From NCBI RefSeq assembly GCF_001540865.1, contig NC_033628.1:2906818-2970817 (forward strand): a DNA stretch of 64,000 nt, written 5' to 3'. Source of the DNA: Ananas comosus (lineage: Eukaryota > Streptophyta > Magnoliopsida > Poales > Bromeliaceae). A program made the position numbers and the translations under genes. The notes beneath the pieces were generated by a model. It saw only the letters and a list, made by a program, of their open reading frames with translations. It was not told where the DNA came from and made no database searches. This document shows, in pieces, positions 47,847 to 59,165 of this stretch (the stretch's first letter is position 1; the number at the start of each line of letters is the position of its first letter).

Positions 47847-48662
47847 GGGGTTTTTTTGCATTTAGTCCCTGACAAATTTTTATTTTAAAACTAGTCCTGT
47901 CAAAATTTAATTTGCAAAAATGGCCCTGGGCCTGCCACGCAGGCGCCACGTCAGCGCCACGCGGGCGGGGCCAGGGCGAATGTATTAAGTTAAACACGGT
48001 GAACCATTCACCGTGTTTAGACACGGTGAATGGTTCACCGTGTTTACTACGTATATTTTATATGTTGAAAAGAGGAATAGGGAGTAGGGATGTCAATAGA
48101 TATGGATATCCGAAATATTATCCGAACCNGGATATGAATAAGGGTATGGATTTTGTATTTATTTGACCCGAACCCAAATCCGAATCCGAATAAATTATAT
48201 ATATATAAAATTTATTTTTATTTATTTATATAATATATAAAATATTTAACAGCTTTATATAATATATAAAATATTTAACAGCTGGATGAAGATCTAAGGA
48301 ACGGTTAAATATTTTATATATTGTATAAATAAATAAAAATAAATTATATATATATATATATATAATTTATTCAGGTTTGGGTTCGGATAATATTTCGGAT
48401 ATCCATACCTATTAACATCCTTATTTCCTATTCCTCTTTTCAATATATAAAATATACGTAGTAAACACGGTGAATCATTCACCGTGTTTAGACACGGTAA
48501 ATGGTCCACCGTGTTTAACTTGACACATTGGCTCTGGCCCCGCCCGCGTGGCTCTGACGTGGCGCCTGCGTGGCAGGCGCAGGGCCATTTTTACAAATTA
48601 AATTTTAAAAAGGCTATTTTTAAAATAAAAATTTGCCAGGGGGCTATATGCAAAAAAAGCCC
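47847..48662. mobile_element. F2 palindrome-array MITE (copy G) in the NodGS upstream region, TSD TCACTTTTT
   Basis: It begins GGGGTTTTTTTGC and ends GCAAAAAAAGCCC. TCACTTTTT flanks both ends (47,838-47,846 and 48,663-48,671). GC-rich blocks with GCGCCACGTCAGCGCCACG (47,943-47,961) and TGACGTGGCG (about 48,555) lie near the ends. It has two pairs of CACGGTGAA palindromes and the same inverted GGATGTCAATAGRTATGG cargo as copy B. An 'n' lies at 48,128. Confidence 0.9.
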
Positions 48663-48730
48663 TCACTTTTTTGGAGTACAAGTGCTTCTTTTCTTTCTCT
48701 CTTTCTTTTCTTTTTTTTTTCTTTTTTTTT

Positions 48731-49168
48731 GGGGGGGGCATTTAGCCCCTTAGGAAAAAAAAAATAAAAATAAAAAATAAAAAATAAAAAATTCACAAAT
48801 AACTCTATAAAATCTATATTTATAAGACCGGTCATATCTCTGTCATACAAGTGCTTCGTGATCGCTGAATAAGTTGAACACGATGAATATTCATCGTGTC
48901 CAAATATGATAAATAATTCACCGTGTTTAACCTAAACTTATACAACATATAAACATATATAATACAATAAATACGGTGAATCATTAATCGTGTCTAAATA
49001 CGACGAACAGTTTAGCGTGTTCAACTTAACCTGGGCAATCAGTCACGCTCATGTGTCATTTGCGTGGCTCTTGTACGGCGAGAATAGAGACAATCTTGGA
49101 AATATAAATTTTATTGGAGTACTTATAAAAAAAAATTATAAAAAGACTAAATACAAAAAAAAAACCTC
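48731..49168. mobile_element. F2 MITE (copy H), decayed
   Basis: The left end GGGGGGCATTTAGCCCCTTAG and the right end AGACTAAATACAAAAAAAAAA resemble other F2 ends. The interior has eroded palindromes (CACGATGAATATTCATCGTG at 48,879-48,898, and others at 48,972-49,022). No target duplication is resolved. Confidence 0.6.
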
Positions 49169-49522
49169 TAAAAATAAATAAATTAATTAATAAATAAAAA
49201 TATATGTAGAGCCCTTAACTATTAGACATTTTGAAATTAGTTTTGCTGCTTGAATACAAATTTATGAGGCCTAAATGTTGCACCTCATTTATTTAAAGAC
49301 AATTATTTTTTTCACTGGTCATTAATTATTTTCCAACTAAAAAGCAAAAAGGTTTATAAAATAATATTTTAAAAATCGAGCGGAACAACAATTCAAAAAT
49401 ATTACTAGATTAAGATATTATTGAATTAAGAGTTACTGGTTCAATCACTAGTTAAACAGCATGTCATTATAAATTTTATATAAAAATATGCATATATTGT
49501 TATTCTATTATCATATTTAATT

Positions 49523-51304
49523 TACCAATTTGCATAAAAAAATTATTAGTTTTGAGCTTTTGCAAAAGTAGGCCGTCTTTTTGAATTTTACAGATTCAGT
49601 CCGAATTTTTAGAAAACTGACTAAAATACCCTTATTATCTTTTCTCTTTCCTTTTTTTTTCATTCTTTTTTTACTTTCCCTCCAAAAAGGGCAATAGAAG
49701 TTTTTTGTCTCATTCTTTTTTTACTTTCCCTCCGAAAAGGGCGGTGGAAGTGAAAGTGGAAGTCGAAGCAGAAGTGAAAGTGGAAGTCGAAGCAGAAGTG
49801 AAGGCGGAGGCGTAGGCGGAAGCAGAGGCCGCCCGCCTCGCCTTTATCTTGCACACCCTCGCCCGCACACCCTCCCTCCACCTTACTCGCCTCCGACCCC
49901 ACCGAGGCCACGTCTCGATACTTCTTTTTTTTTTTTCCTTTCTGACCCTCCTTTACCGTCTCCCTGGCTCTTTACAACAGTAAAGAAGGCAGCATTACCT
50001 CCTCTTCCTCTCCTTTATTTCTCTCGTTCTTGTTTTTCTCTCTTCAACCCCCATCTACCACTTCCACGACCCTCCACACAGTAACAAGGACAGTGCCGCA
50101 TCTACTTTCCCCGCTTTTGCCATAGCAGACACCGACACCGGTGTCAGAAAAAGAAGACTCGGAGCGAGTGCAGGTGAGAGCGGAGCCGAGAAAAAAAATA
50201 TGTAGACAATAAAGAATAAAAAGAATAAAGAATGAAATATAAAAAAAAAATTATTTCTACAAGAAAAATAAAAAAATCAAAGAGAAAAGAAGAAGATGAT
50301 AAATTTGCACTGTTTCACGGGAATGTTGCGCTGTTTTAGAAAAATATTACACTATTTAGAGAAATTTGTAGTGTTTGAGAGAAAATATATATATATTTTT
50401 AGATGAAAGTTGCATTTTTTAAACAAAAATTGTATTCTTTAAACAAAAATTGCATTATTTGGACAAAAAGTACACTATTTTTCCTCCTTCTCATCTCCAC
50501 TTTCTGTCCAAATAGTGCAATTTTCATTCAAAGAATGCAATTTTCATCTAACAAAGTATATTTTTTCTTAAAGAGGATAAATTTTCTCAAAAATAATGCA
50601 ACGCTCCCCTGAAATAGTGCAACGTCCTCTAAAATAGTGCAAATTCATCATCTTTTTTTTTTTCTCTCTGATTCTTTTTCTAGTAGAAAAAATTATTTTT
50701 CTTTATATTTTATTATTTATTCTTTTTATTTTTTTTGGCATAACCCGCACTTGCTCCGAGTCTTCCTTCTCCAGCACTGGCGTCGGTGCCTGCGCTGGCG
50801 AAGGCGAAGGAAGAGGATGCGGTGCTGTCATCATTACCATCATGGAGGGTCGCATGGCGGTAAAGGAGGCTTGAAGAAAAAAAAAAACGAGAAAAAAAAA
50901 GGACAGGAACAGGACATGGCGTTGCCCTCTTTACTATTGTAAGGAGCTAGATATGCGGTGGGGGAGGGTCAGAAAGAGAAAAAAAAAAAAGATGGTCGAG
51001 GGGCGGCCTTAGCGGGATCGGAGGCGAGGAAGTCGGAGGGAGGGTGCGCGGGTGAGGGCAAGGGCGAGGGCGAGGACGCGCTGGACAGAGGCGAGGCGGA
51101 ACGTCTCCGCCTCCGCCTCTGCCTCCGCTTCCGCTTCCACCACTCTCTTGGAGAGAAGTGAAAAAAAAAAAAAAAAAAAAAAAAAGAGAGAATAAAGATA
51201 TTTTTGTTAGCTTTTTAAAAATCCGATCCGAATTTGAAAAATCCAAAAAAGTGGTCTATTTTTGCAAAAACTGAAAACTAATGAATTTTTCATACAAATT
51301 GGCC
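49523..51304. mobile_element. 1.78-kb foldback element, 9-bp TSD TATTTAATT
   Basis: The ends TACCAATTTGCAT and, on the complement, GGCCAATTTGTATG are flanked by TATTTAATT (49,514-49,522 and 51,305-51,313). The two halves are broadly inverted around about 50,480. A purine-rich GGAAGTGAAAGTGGAAG array (49,744-49,830) faces a CCGCCTCCGCCTCTGCC array (51,108-51,140). CCGTCTTTTTGAATTTT faces its complement at about 51,235. Repeated 'TGCACTATTT'-type units fill the centre. Gly/Arg-rich ORFs are translations of these arrays. A left-end fragment occurs at 12,060. Confidence 0.8.
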
Positions 51305-51450
51305 TATTTAATTACAAAATATTTATTTTTAAACTAAATTAAGTAGACATAAGTTTTCACATTTCACTTTTTATGAGACTAATATGAGGTAATAGAAAAT
51401 AAAATCACTAAGTTGATTTAAGCTGTTGGATTTTAAGATAACTTTGATAA

Positions 51451-51493
<43 letters not shown>

Positions 51494-52164
51494 GAAGCTC
51501 AGCCAATTTGATTAAAACCCAACATGCAATCGGTTCATTGGTTAAACCGCTGGTTCAACCAATTTAAAAGTAGAATTTTGACTTATTCTCTTCAAAAGGT
51601 TGAACCTAGGCCGATCACAATCGAATCGATCAAACTACTAGTTCGATCTTATTTTTAAGTCATTGGTTATAAGCTCTAAAAGGCTTAATTACACTATTTT
51701 ATATTGTATTTTACAGATTTTTTATTTTCTACATTGTATCTTATTTTCTTAAAAGTTCCATTAAACTTTTTTTTTCAATCACTATAATATAAGTAATAAA
51801 CTTATAATTTTAGATGAAAATTGTTAAAAAATACTAGTTAAAAATGACAAAATATATATTCGGCTTGTATTTTACATAAAAAATAACAAAATAAATATAA
51901 AAAAAATTGAAACTAACTTGGTAGAAACTTTTTAATAAATCTATCATGTATGGAGATTTATTTTATATTATTCATGTTATTTAACTACTGTCTCTTAATA
52001 AAGCAGTTGATTTATCTAAAATAATAAATTTATTAACAATAATATAAAGATTAATGAGAAAAAAATTATTTAATGATAAATATATATATATAAAAAAATA
52101 AAGTAGTACATGATAAAAAAAACGTAAATTACCCTACTGTGTAGACATAATAAAATAGAGTAAT
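51305..52164. other. AT-rich DNA with an (ATA)n microsatellite
   Basis: An (AAT)n run of about 40 bases at 51,451-51,490. 51,530-51,670 resembles repetitive DNA (GGTTAAACCGCTGGTTCAACC), but no ends are resolved. No gene. Confidence 0.6.
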
Positions 52165-52682
52165 ACTACAACAGAATTAGGTTATAGGGACACATATTTG
52201 GGACACTTTTGAGTAAGTGTCCCATTTATGATAAAACTTAAAAAAATATAATGCAAAAATGCCATAAATATAAAGCCCAATCCAACCAAAAATAAAAGAT
52301 TACTCTACTCAACCCACCACACCGAATCCATTTAGCCCGATTACAAACAGAAAAGAAAAAAAAAAAGAAAAATCAATTGCCATCTTTTCTTCTCTCTTCA
52401 CTCAATCCACTGAAATTTTAGACGAAGAGCCTTTCCTGTCGTCCTCCTCCGCCACCGCAGCCAACGAGATAGAGTTTCGGTGGTTGCTAAATGCTTAAAA
52501 AAGTGTTGGTAAATTAGCAGCACTCTTTTAGGTTATAGCGACACTCTTTAACTGTCACTATATACCTAGCGACCCCACATATAGCAACACTTTTTAAAAG
52601 TGACGGTAATTTTAGCTAGCAATACTTTTTTAACATATACCTATATTTAAAAGTGTCGCTATAGATCGTTTTTGTTGTAGTG
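52165..52682. mobile_element. CACTA-type MITE
   Basis: The left end reads ACTACAACAGAATTAGG and the right end, on the complement, CACTACAACAAAAACG. Both continue into TATAGGGACAC / TATAGCGACAC. Subterminal AAAAGTGTC/GACACTTTT repeats fill both flanks. A GC-richer patch at 52,420-52,485 might be captured host DNA. The first base of the left end has changed from C to T. Confidence 0.75.
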
Positions 52683-53056
52683 ATAATACAATAATATTTT
52701 AAGAAAAAAAATATATATAATATAGCAAAAGAAATAGCACTAAAGTACAATGTGGTATGCTGTAATTAAACCATTCTAGAATGAGTACAGCATAAGATGT
52801 ACGCGTTTATATACATAGATGCATAAGTACCTTTTTTTTTTTTTGTTTGTTTTTTTGAAGTAGGCATCTCGAATTTTCTTTTTCGTTGACACTGCTTTAT
52901 AGTACTTTAAACTAATTATTAACCTATGCATTGCACACGAATATCTAAAAAATTTTATTTTTTTCAAAAAAATAATAATTTAATTTTTAAGAAGAAAATT
53001 GTTTTTGTTTAAATAATTTTAAAAAAGTAGCTTGTTTAAGATTTGAGAGATAGTAC

Positions 53057-53224
53057 CGACCGTCCCTAGAGCAAGTAGTAAAAGATTTGGTGGTTGGTAT
53101 CCGAGACCCAAGTTCTAATTTTAGTCGATTCACATTTATAGCTAGATTTATTTCTAAATGTAATAAACGAAGAAGGTAGCGTGTTACCTATCTCTCAAAA
53201 AAAAAAAAGGAAAAAGAAAAAGAA
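53057..53224 (+). mobile_element. tRNA-derived SINE (family S1), ~18-bp TSD
   Basis: It starts CGACCGTCCCTAGAGCAAG (box-A-like), has a degenerate box B (AAGTTCTAATTTTAG), and ends GGTAGCGTGTTACCTATCTC plus an A-rich tail. AGATTTGAGAGATAGTAC before it (53,039-53,056) is repeated after it with one change (53,225-53,242). Confidence 0.8.
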
Positions 53225-53509
53225 AGATTTGAGATATAGTACTTAGAAAAGTTTAATGAAATGAATAGGATATAGATTTAAGGGATGATACTTAAAGGAA
53301 AAGTTTTGCCGTTATAGAAAAGGGCAATTTCATGACTATCCTTATAAAATAAAAAAATATCATATATATCTCTCAAAACTTTAAAATATCATCAATATCT
53401 TCTTAAACCTCATAAATTATTATAAATATCCTTGCTATCATTCTTAGATTCTCTATTTACTTCTGTTAATTTTTAATTACAAAATAAAATGATATTTCTA
53501 CTCCTAATT

Positions 53510-53660
53510 ATTTTTTTTGAAAGATAGGTAGCACGCTGCCCGCTTCATTTATTTCATTTAGAAATAAACTTAGCTGGAAATGTAAATCAATTAGGATTCG
53601 AACTTGGGTCTCAGATATCAACCACCAAGCTCATTGCCACTTACTTTAGAGACGGTCGAT
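53510..53660 (-). mobile_element. tRNA-derived SINE (family S1), 15-bp TSD
   Basis: On the minus strand: GACCGTCTCTAAAGTAAGTG, box B GTTCGAATCCT, GCTAAGTTTATTTCTAAATG, the 3' tail GCAGCGTGCTACCTATC, then a run of A. TTTCTACTCCTAATT flanks both ends (53,495-53,509 and 53,661-53,675). This is the best-preserved copy. Confidence 0.85.
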
Positions 53661-53675
53661 TTTCTACTCCTAATT

Positions 53676-56379
53676 GTTGGTAAGTAAAAGTGTGTAGAGA
53701 CCCCTTCAACTTTCCCTATTAACTAAGACCTCTTAAACTTTCAGGTTTTTTTTTTTTTGAATGGCCTATAGGTGAAAAGAATTTTACACATTTTATTTTA
53801 TTTGGAGAATAGATTTTATATGAATGCCACATGAAAAAAATTTTACTATCAAGAATTTTGACTATCTTTTTTTTTTTTTGAGTAATGTATGTAAATTATT
53901 ATATTTAAATAGAATTAAAAATAATTAACTCTTTTAAGGTAACATTGAATACTAGTATTGATAGTTATATATCATGATAAATTATATAATTTTATAGCAA
54001 AAAATAAAAAGGACTATTGAGTATTATATTTAGTAAACTATAAATATTTTATTTAAAAATTTTTAGAAAGTAAAGTTTATTTAGTATACAGTTCAAAATT
54101 TAGAACCAATCATCTAAATAATTTTAAATTTTTATACTCTGTTAAATTGATATTAGGGGCAAAAATAATATTTTAAAAATAATAGATGATGTTTTTCATG
54201 AATTTTTTACCAAAAGAGTGTTCATGAGTACTTTTAATCTGTAGAGGAGTATTGATGATATTTTTAACTTCAGAGCGGCATCTATATACTATAATGGCCT
54301 TCGAGAGGGGGTACGGGTGAAATTTTTCCTTATAGAATAAGTTTAATAAGATGGATAGTGTTGAGATTTGAGGGATGGTATTTAGAAAAGAAAAGAAAAG
54401 GAAAAAAAAAAAAAATCTTTGCCAAGGATACGAGAGATAATATGTTATATAGAAAAAGTTTAAATAGTGTATAGATTTGAGGAATTAATGACCCTTAAAA
54501 AAGAAAAGTTTTGCTAAGGTAGGTAAATTGATCTTTCCTGCTATGCTCTATATTTAATGAGGATTAATTCCATGCATATGTATTTCTTAAAAAAAAAAAT
54601 TGTATATTTATTACTACAAAGTTTGGTTACCATATATATATATTCTTTCAAAATTGTATAATTTATAAATATATTCCTTTCAGTTAACTGATTGATTAAA
54701 ATTATACTTTCTTTTAACAGAGAAATATATTTGCTAATTATTAAAACTTTAAAAGGATAAATGTGTAATCTTAATATTTTAATATATATATATACAAATA
54801 AAATTATTTGAAGCCCATCAAAACATTATTTCTTGATTTTTTTTTTTTTTTCATTTTTATGCCGCCATTTCGATAGCGTTTGCGACAGTGTATAGATGGA
54901 GACTAGGCACATACATTATCCTTAATCCAAAAATTAATAAAAATTTTTAAAAGTTTTAATTAAAAAAATTAATAAGATAAATGAGCAAATAGGCGCCACA
55001 ATGTATAGAATACTTTGAAACTAAGGACACCTCTTTTAGAAACAACTTTTAACTAAGTTTTAAATTTACTTGTGAAATATTGAAATTTTTGACAATACGG
55101 TCAACCAGGACCTACTGCCAGTCGGCCGACTCCAATACTCTCAGCCTCGCCTGATCTGCTCATTCATTCATCTTCTTCTTTTGCTGTAGTCATTCTTTAT
55201 TCTCAGAAAGATACTTCTGAGGTGACCGAGAGCACCCCCGCAAGCTATACCGGCTTTTTTCACCACTTTCGGTGAAGCTTAGGCTTAGAATGTCTGTCTC
55301 GACTACTTCACGATCGACCGAGGTTTTAGATACAATTGACCAGCGCAAGTAACCTGAGGGTCATAAGCTGCGGGGCGAACAATTGATTGAGCATCAACTA
55401 TATGTATTGAACCATGATCGACCAAGCGACTTGTAGCGGTCGACCGAGGGGCAAAAATAAATAGTGTATTTCGTTAGAAGTTACAGCATGCGAGGACTTT
55501 GTTATCTTGGTACACTTTTCAGCAGACATATTGCAGCATAATATTTTAAGTTGTTGAGTTTGGTATGATTCGAACTCAGGACCTCCTACTCTGATACTAT
55601 GTGAAGCAATCATTATACTCTAAAAACTTAAGCTGTTAGAGAACGATATTATGTATTTTTATATTTAATACATAATGCGAAGTAGCACATTTGATTTATA
55701 CAATTCCATTTGGATTGTCTATATGCTATAAGCTAGCCTATAATTATATGATTCTATGAATAATAAGAATGATTGCTCTCTCGTTGAGACTTAATTCTTT
55801 TTTAACCATGTTGCAAGATTCGGAATATAGAAATAAATTAGATCAAATTTTGAGTTTTGCTGCATATCTATCACATCTTAGAAGATCTATAATGTGTACA
55901 CACAAGAAGACTAGGGTGTAAAGTAACTTTACACTTTAATTATAAAAGTGTAAGGTAACACTAATTTTTATTTGGGTAGTAGTATACTAGGAAAATAGTT
56001 CTAAATTTCTTATTAGAGTTTATTTAAGGTTTGTTTATATAATATCCAAATATTTGGTTGGTTTTATTCTAATTTAAAAAAGTGCAGTAGAGTTGCCACC
56101 AACATAAGCTACTTGACAAACTTTAGCTAATAACATAAGGTTAAAAATTATAGAATTTATCCAAACTATATATGTCCTATTTTTTTAAAAAAAATTGAAT
56201 GTACGTACCACTTACTTTAATTAATCACATGAATCACATGAAGTATTTTAATTAAATCTACTAATATAAATATTATACTTGAATTTTGAAGTGAAAGAGT
56301 TGTCAAATGGTTTAAATCAGATAACTTAATTAAAAGGTTAGACAACAAAATTAAAATTGCTAAAGATTAAGCAGTTGAA
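53676..56379. other. AT-rich intergenic DNA with LTR and TRIM remnants
   Basis: 55,090-55,500 is less AT-rich, has repeated GGTCGACCGA-type sequence and may be LTR-retrotransposon debris. 55,545-55,675 is a partial T1 TRIM in reverse: CTCTGATACTATGTGAAGCA is its degenerate primer site, followed by the LTR. No coding region is supported. Confidence 0.5.
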
Positions 56380-56399
56380 TCAAAATAGGTCGTTGTTCA

Positions 56400-56953
56400 A
56401 ATTCGTATCCTTAAGAGAAGGCTTTTTATAGCTGATAACCTTGTAAAAAGAGGGCCAGTGGACTGGCAACACATCTTGTGTGTTGTGTGGGGCTGATGTT
56501 GAAACTTTGGACCATCTATTTTCACGGTGTGTTTTTACTTGATTTTTTTTTTTGTGACGACAGTGGAGGATGCCCTTTGTAGGGATCTGGATGACAACGT
56601 GGTCTGATCTGTTTGGGTTAGATGGATGGCCGGGAATGGATTGTGACCATATCTTGATAATTTGACTAGTTTAGTAGTCTGTTGGTGGCCGGGTTACCTT
56701 GAAGGCTATGAACGATACGATCTTTCGTAGCGCCCTACCGAACCCGTGTTGTTAGTCCCCAAGATCAAACTATTGACAAACACTTGGAAACAAGCCTTCT
56801 CGACTAACCGAGTCTAATGGTTTTTTTTTTTTTTTTCGTGTCGTCTCACGTCTCTTTCGAGGCCTTCGATGTCTCACCCTTGTAGCTTAATTCATATCTC
56901 TATTGAATGAAACGGGTAGCGTGTTATCTATTTCTCAAAAAAAAAAAAAAAAA
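56400..56953 (+). pseudogene. 5'-truncated LINE 3' end with zinc-binding RT-C-terminal remnant
   Basis: Translation around 56,400-56,545 recovers the cysteine-rich module found near the C-terminus of plant L1-type reverse transcriptases: ADNLVKRG, then after a one-base shift SCVLCGADVETLDHLFSRC (CxxC...H...C). The frame breaks here and the rest is non-coding. The 3' end reads GGGTAGCGTGTTATCTATTT followed by CTC and a poly-A tail, as expected of a LINE. The 5' limit is approximate. Confidence 0.7.
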
Positions 56954-57310
56954 TTTGCCCAACTTTTTATGATTTTATCTTGCATTTTTGCATTCCATGC
57001 CTCATATGCTTAAAACCACGGAGGATTAATGGCTAAGAAATTCAAGTGTGGATATAGGGATGCAAATGGTTCGATCCGGTTTTTCAGGAAAAACTAAAGC
57101 TTACAAATAGTTAACTCTATCCATAAATCGATTCTGAATTAGCCACCAATCTAGTCATGGTTTGGCAAAAGAAGTTGATGTTATTAGAGTCTGAGTTTTA
57201 GATTAAAAAATAATTTGACTCGGTTTGCTTAATTAAGTCCACTATATATTAGTTTTAGGCGTACAACAAGGCTCACTTTTATTCGCATAATCGACGCATA
57301 TACGAACTGC
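56954..57310. other. Intergenic DNA left of the first glycine-rich-gene segment
   Basis: Nothing recognised. Confidence 0.5.
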
Positions 57311-57450
57311 ACGAACTCTATATGCCGTACAATAGTATACATGCATGTATACGTACGTACGTAGCACTACTACAATACAAGGTGAAGGTGCTTATTATTT
57401 CGTGCTAAATACAAAATAGTCTCTAATACATGCATATATCTTTCTTACTT

Positions 57451-57914
57451 TACCCATGGCCCCCACCAGACCCATATCCAGACCCATATCCGGATCCGTA
57501 ACCCGAACCTCATCCGCTCCCTCCGACCCCGTACCCGGACCCACCGCCTTCCCCGCCTCCTCCGCCACTCCCATAACCGCCGCCTCCCAGCCCTCCACCC
57601 GAACCGTAACCCGACCCATAGCCAGAACCATAACCAGAACCGATACCGCCTGACCCGTACCCAGAACCGCCGCCGCCGCCACCGCCGCCACCCCTCCCGT
57701 AACCTCCCCCTCCAATTCCTTCGCCTTCACCGTATCCCGACCCTTCACCATAACCATAACCAGCGCCTAACCCAGAACCGCCACCACTGCCAGAACCGCC
57801 GCCGCCGCCAGCTCCATAACCCTGGAGAAGCACGCGACCGGCAGCGGCAAAATCTCCGAAGAGTAGTACTAAAATGAGTGCAGCAACAACAACTACAACT
57901 CTTGAACTCGCCAT
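57451..57914 (-). pseudogene. Secreted glycine-rich protein, frameshifted copy
   Basis: The start codon at 57,914 opens the same product as the intact copy at 62,119-62,712: signal peptide MASSRVVVVVAALILVLLFG (residues 1-20), A-A-A-G cleavage region near 25, then Gly-rich GSGYGSGYG repeats. A 130-bp deletion relative to the other copy shifts the frame, so translation stops at 57,510-57,512 after 134 residues. The old C-terminal repeats and the GGH tail (57,451-57,509) are left out of frame. The truncated protein keeps the signal peptide and most Gly repeats, so it could still be made; 'pseudogene' is a judgement. Glycine-rich secreted proteins of this type are usually cell-wall components. 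Upstream sequence, including TATA and G-box, is conserved with the other copy. Confidence 0.8.
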
Positions 57915-57984
57915 GTTTGATTGTAGCTGATATGCCCTTTACTCCTCGAGCTATATATGTAGTAGAAACAAATGAGGAGCATGG

Positions 57985-58161
57985 GGTGTATATATAGTTG
58001 TGTGCATGTAGTAGTACATTATTTCAATTTTGAACGTGGGTGATTGGAGAACGTACGTATAAGGGCACTAAACAAGTGGTGGGGCCCGGGGGATTGATCA
58101 CTTAGAGGTTGAGGATCCACGTGTCAGTAGTTGACCAAGGGAAGGAGAAGCGCTGTTGACT
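57985..58161 (-). promoter_or_regulatory. Promoter of left glycine-rich gene
   Basis: On the minus strand a TATA box (ACTATATATAC, about 57,990-58,000) lies about 80 bases before the start codon. Further upstream are a G-box CACGTG (58,118-58,123) and two W-box cores, TTGACC (58,131-58,136) and TTGACT (58,156-58,161), plus GTGGGGCCC, a TCP-like site (58,079-58,087). All are kept in the right copy. Confidence 0.6.
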
Positions 58162-58392
58162 TTTGCGTCGCTCGTAGTGCGTGCGCGTGGTGCTCCCGCA
58201 TAATAATTAGTAAGTTGTGGTGTAAAATGTATCCGCGTCTAATGAAAGTGGGGTGGTTGGAGCCTCACTTGGGGCCAAAGATAGTGTTTCTATCAAATCA
58301 GGATTCAGTGACACGCGTCTCATTGTAATATTCCAATATCTAAGCGGTCGAAGAATATTTTGTGGGACTTTTAAAGCAAAATTAAGAGTTAA

Positions 58393-58803
58393 GCCTCCGT
58401 TTGGTTCGGGGTTAAGAAAAAAATAGTTATTTCAGAAATAGAATTAAGTTCAGGATTAAAATGGGGTTAAAATTTTTTTGTGTTTGGTTGGGGGTTGGAG
58501 TTAGTCTAGAATTATTGAAAAATAGTGTTTGGTTGGAGTAGGTAGGATAAAAAGATAATGATTGATAAAGAAGAATAATGATTGGTTGGAGTAGGTGTGA
58601 TAAGAAAGATAGTGAGTTATTATGAATATAAAATAGTGTTTGGTTGGAGTTTGATAGGGTTAGGTAGAGTGAGCTAACCCGGAATAATTTATTTGAGATA
58701 GAATTAGCTACCCCCACCCATTTTTTAGAATGTTTGGGGATAAAATGGGGGTTAAGGGGTGGAATGGGTTATTCCACCCCTTAAACCCCAACCAAACAAG
58801 GGC
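58393..58803. mobile_element. Tourist-like (PIF/Harbinger) MITE, 411 bp, TSD TAA
   Basis: The ends are GCCTCCGTTTGGTT and, on the complement, GCCCTTGTTTGGTT. TAA flanks both sides (58,390-58,392 and 58,804-58,806). Internal repeats of GTTTGGTTGGAGT are present. Confidence 0.9.
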
Positions 58804-59103
58804 TAAGAGTATTTCACATTAAATTTATATTGGGCGTCACAGGCTCCCAGTTTGCTTGATAAGAGCATTTTATTGGTGCTATATATATTATTAAGTCCTT
58901 TTTGTACAATATTTTTTTTATCCAATTTGGAACTATCAAAAGTGAGATTGTATACGGTAAATAGCCAATTTTCCATAAAAACTTCAATAATTTTAGAGAA
59001 TGCTCTTTTACTTTTATCTAAATTGAGTTAATTACCTTTGGATGCCGAGTGATTTTCCTTCATAGTGATTATACTGAAGTATATGGACTGCGCGCGCGCG
59101 CAC

Positions 59104-59115
59104 ACGCACACACAC

Positions 59116-59162
<47 letters not shown>
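59104..59162. repeat. TA-rich microsatellite
   Basis: A TA/CA run linking the left duplicated segment to F1 copy i. Confidence 0.9.

Positions 59163-59165
<3 letters not shown>

Larger units (their letters stand above)
57311..59103. repeat. Left copy of a duplicated segment carrying a glycine-rich-protein gene
   Basis: Collinear with 61,980-63,903 from the gene's 3' flank, through the coding region and promoter, to a GC/TA microsatellite. Differences are scattered substitutions, a 130-bp deletion in this copy's gene, and a Tourist-like MITE at a different position. Confidence 0.95.

Noticed and set aside
50637..51246. Gly/Arg-rich ORFs on both strands
   Set aside because: Products of the purine/pyrimidine arrays of the foldback element.
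53590..53660. Possible tRNA gene (box-B-like GTTCGAATCC)
   Set aside because: No cloverleaf can be formed, and the sequence belongs to the tRNA-derived SINE with a 15-bp target duplication.
57395..57757. 120-codon Val/Gly/Ala-rich ORF overlapping the left glycine-rich gene
   Set aside because: Shifted-frame shadow of the same repeats, with no signal peptide. It simply includes the out-of-frame tail left by the deletion.
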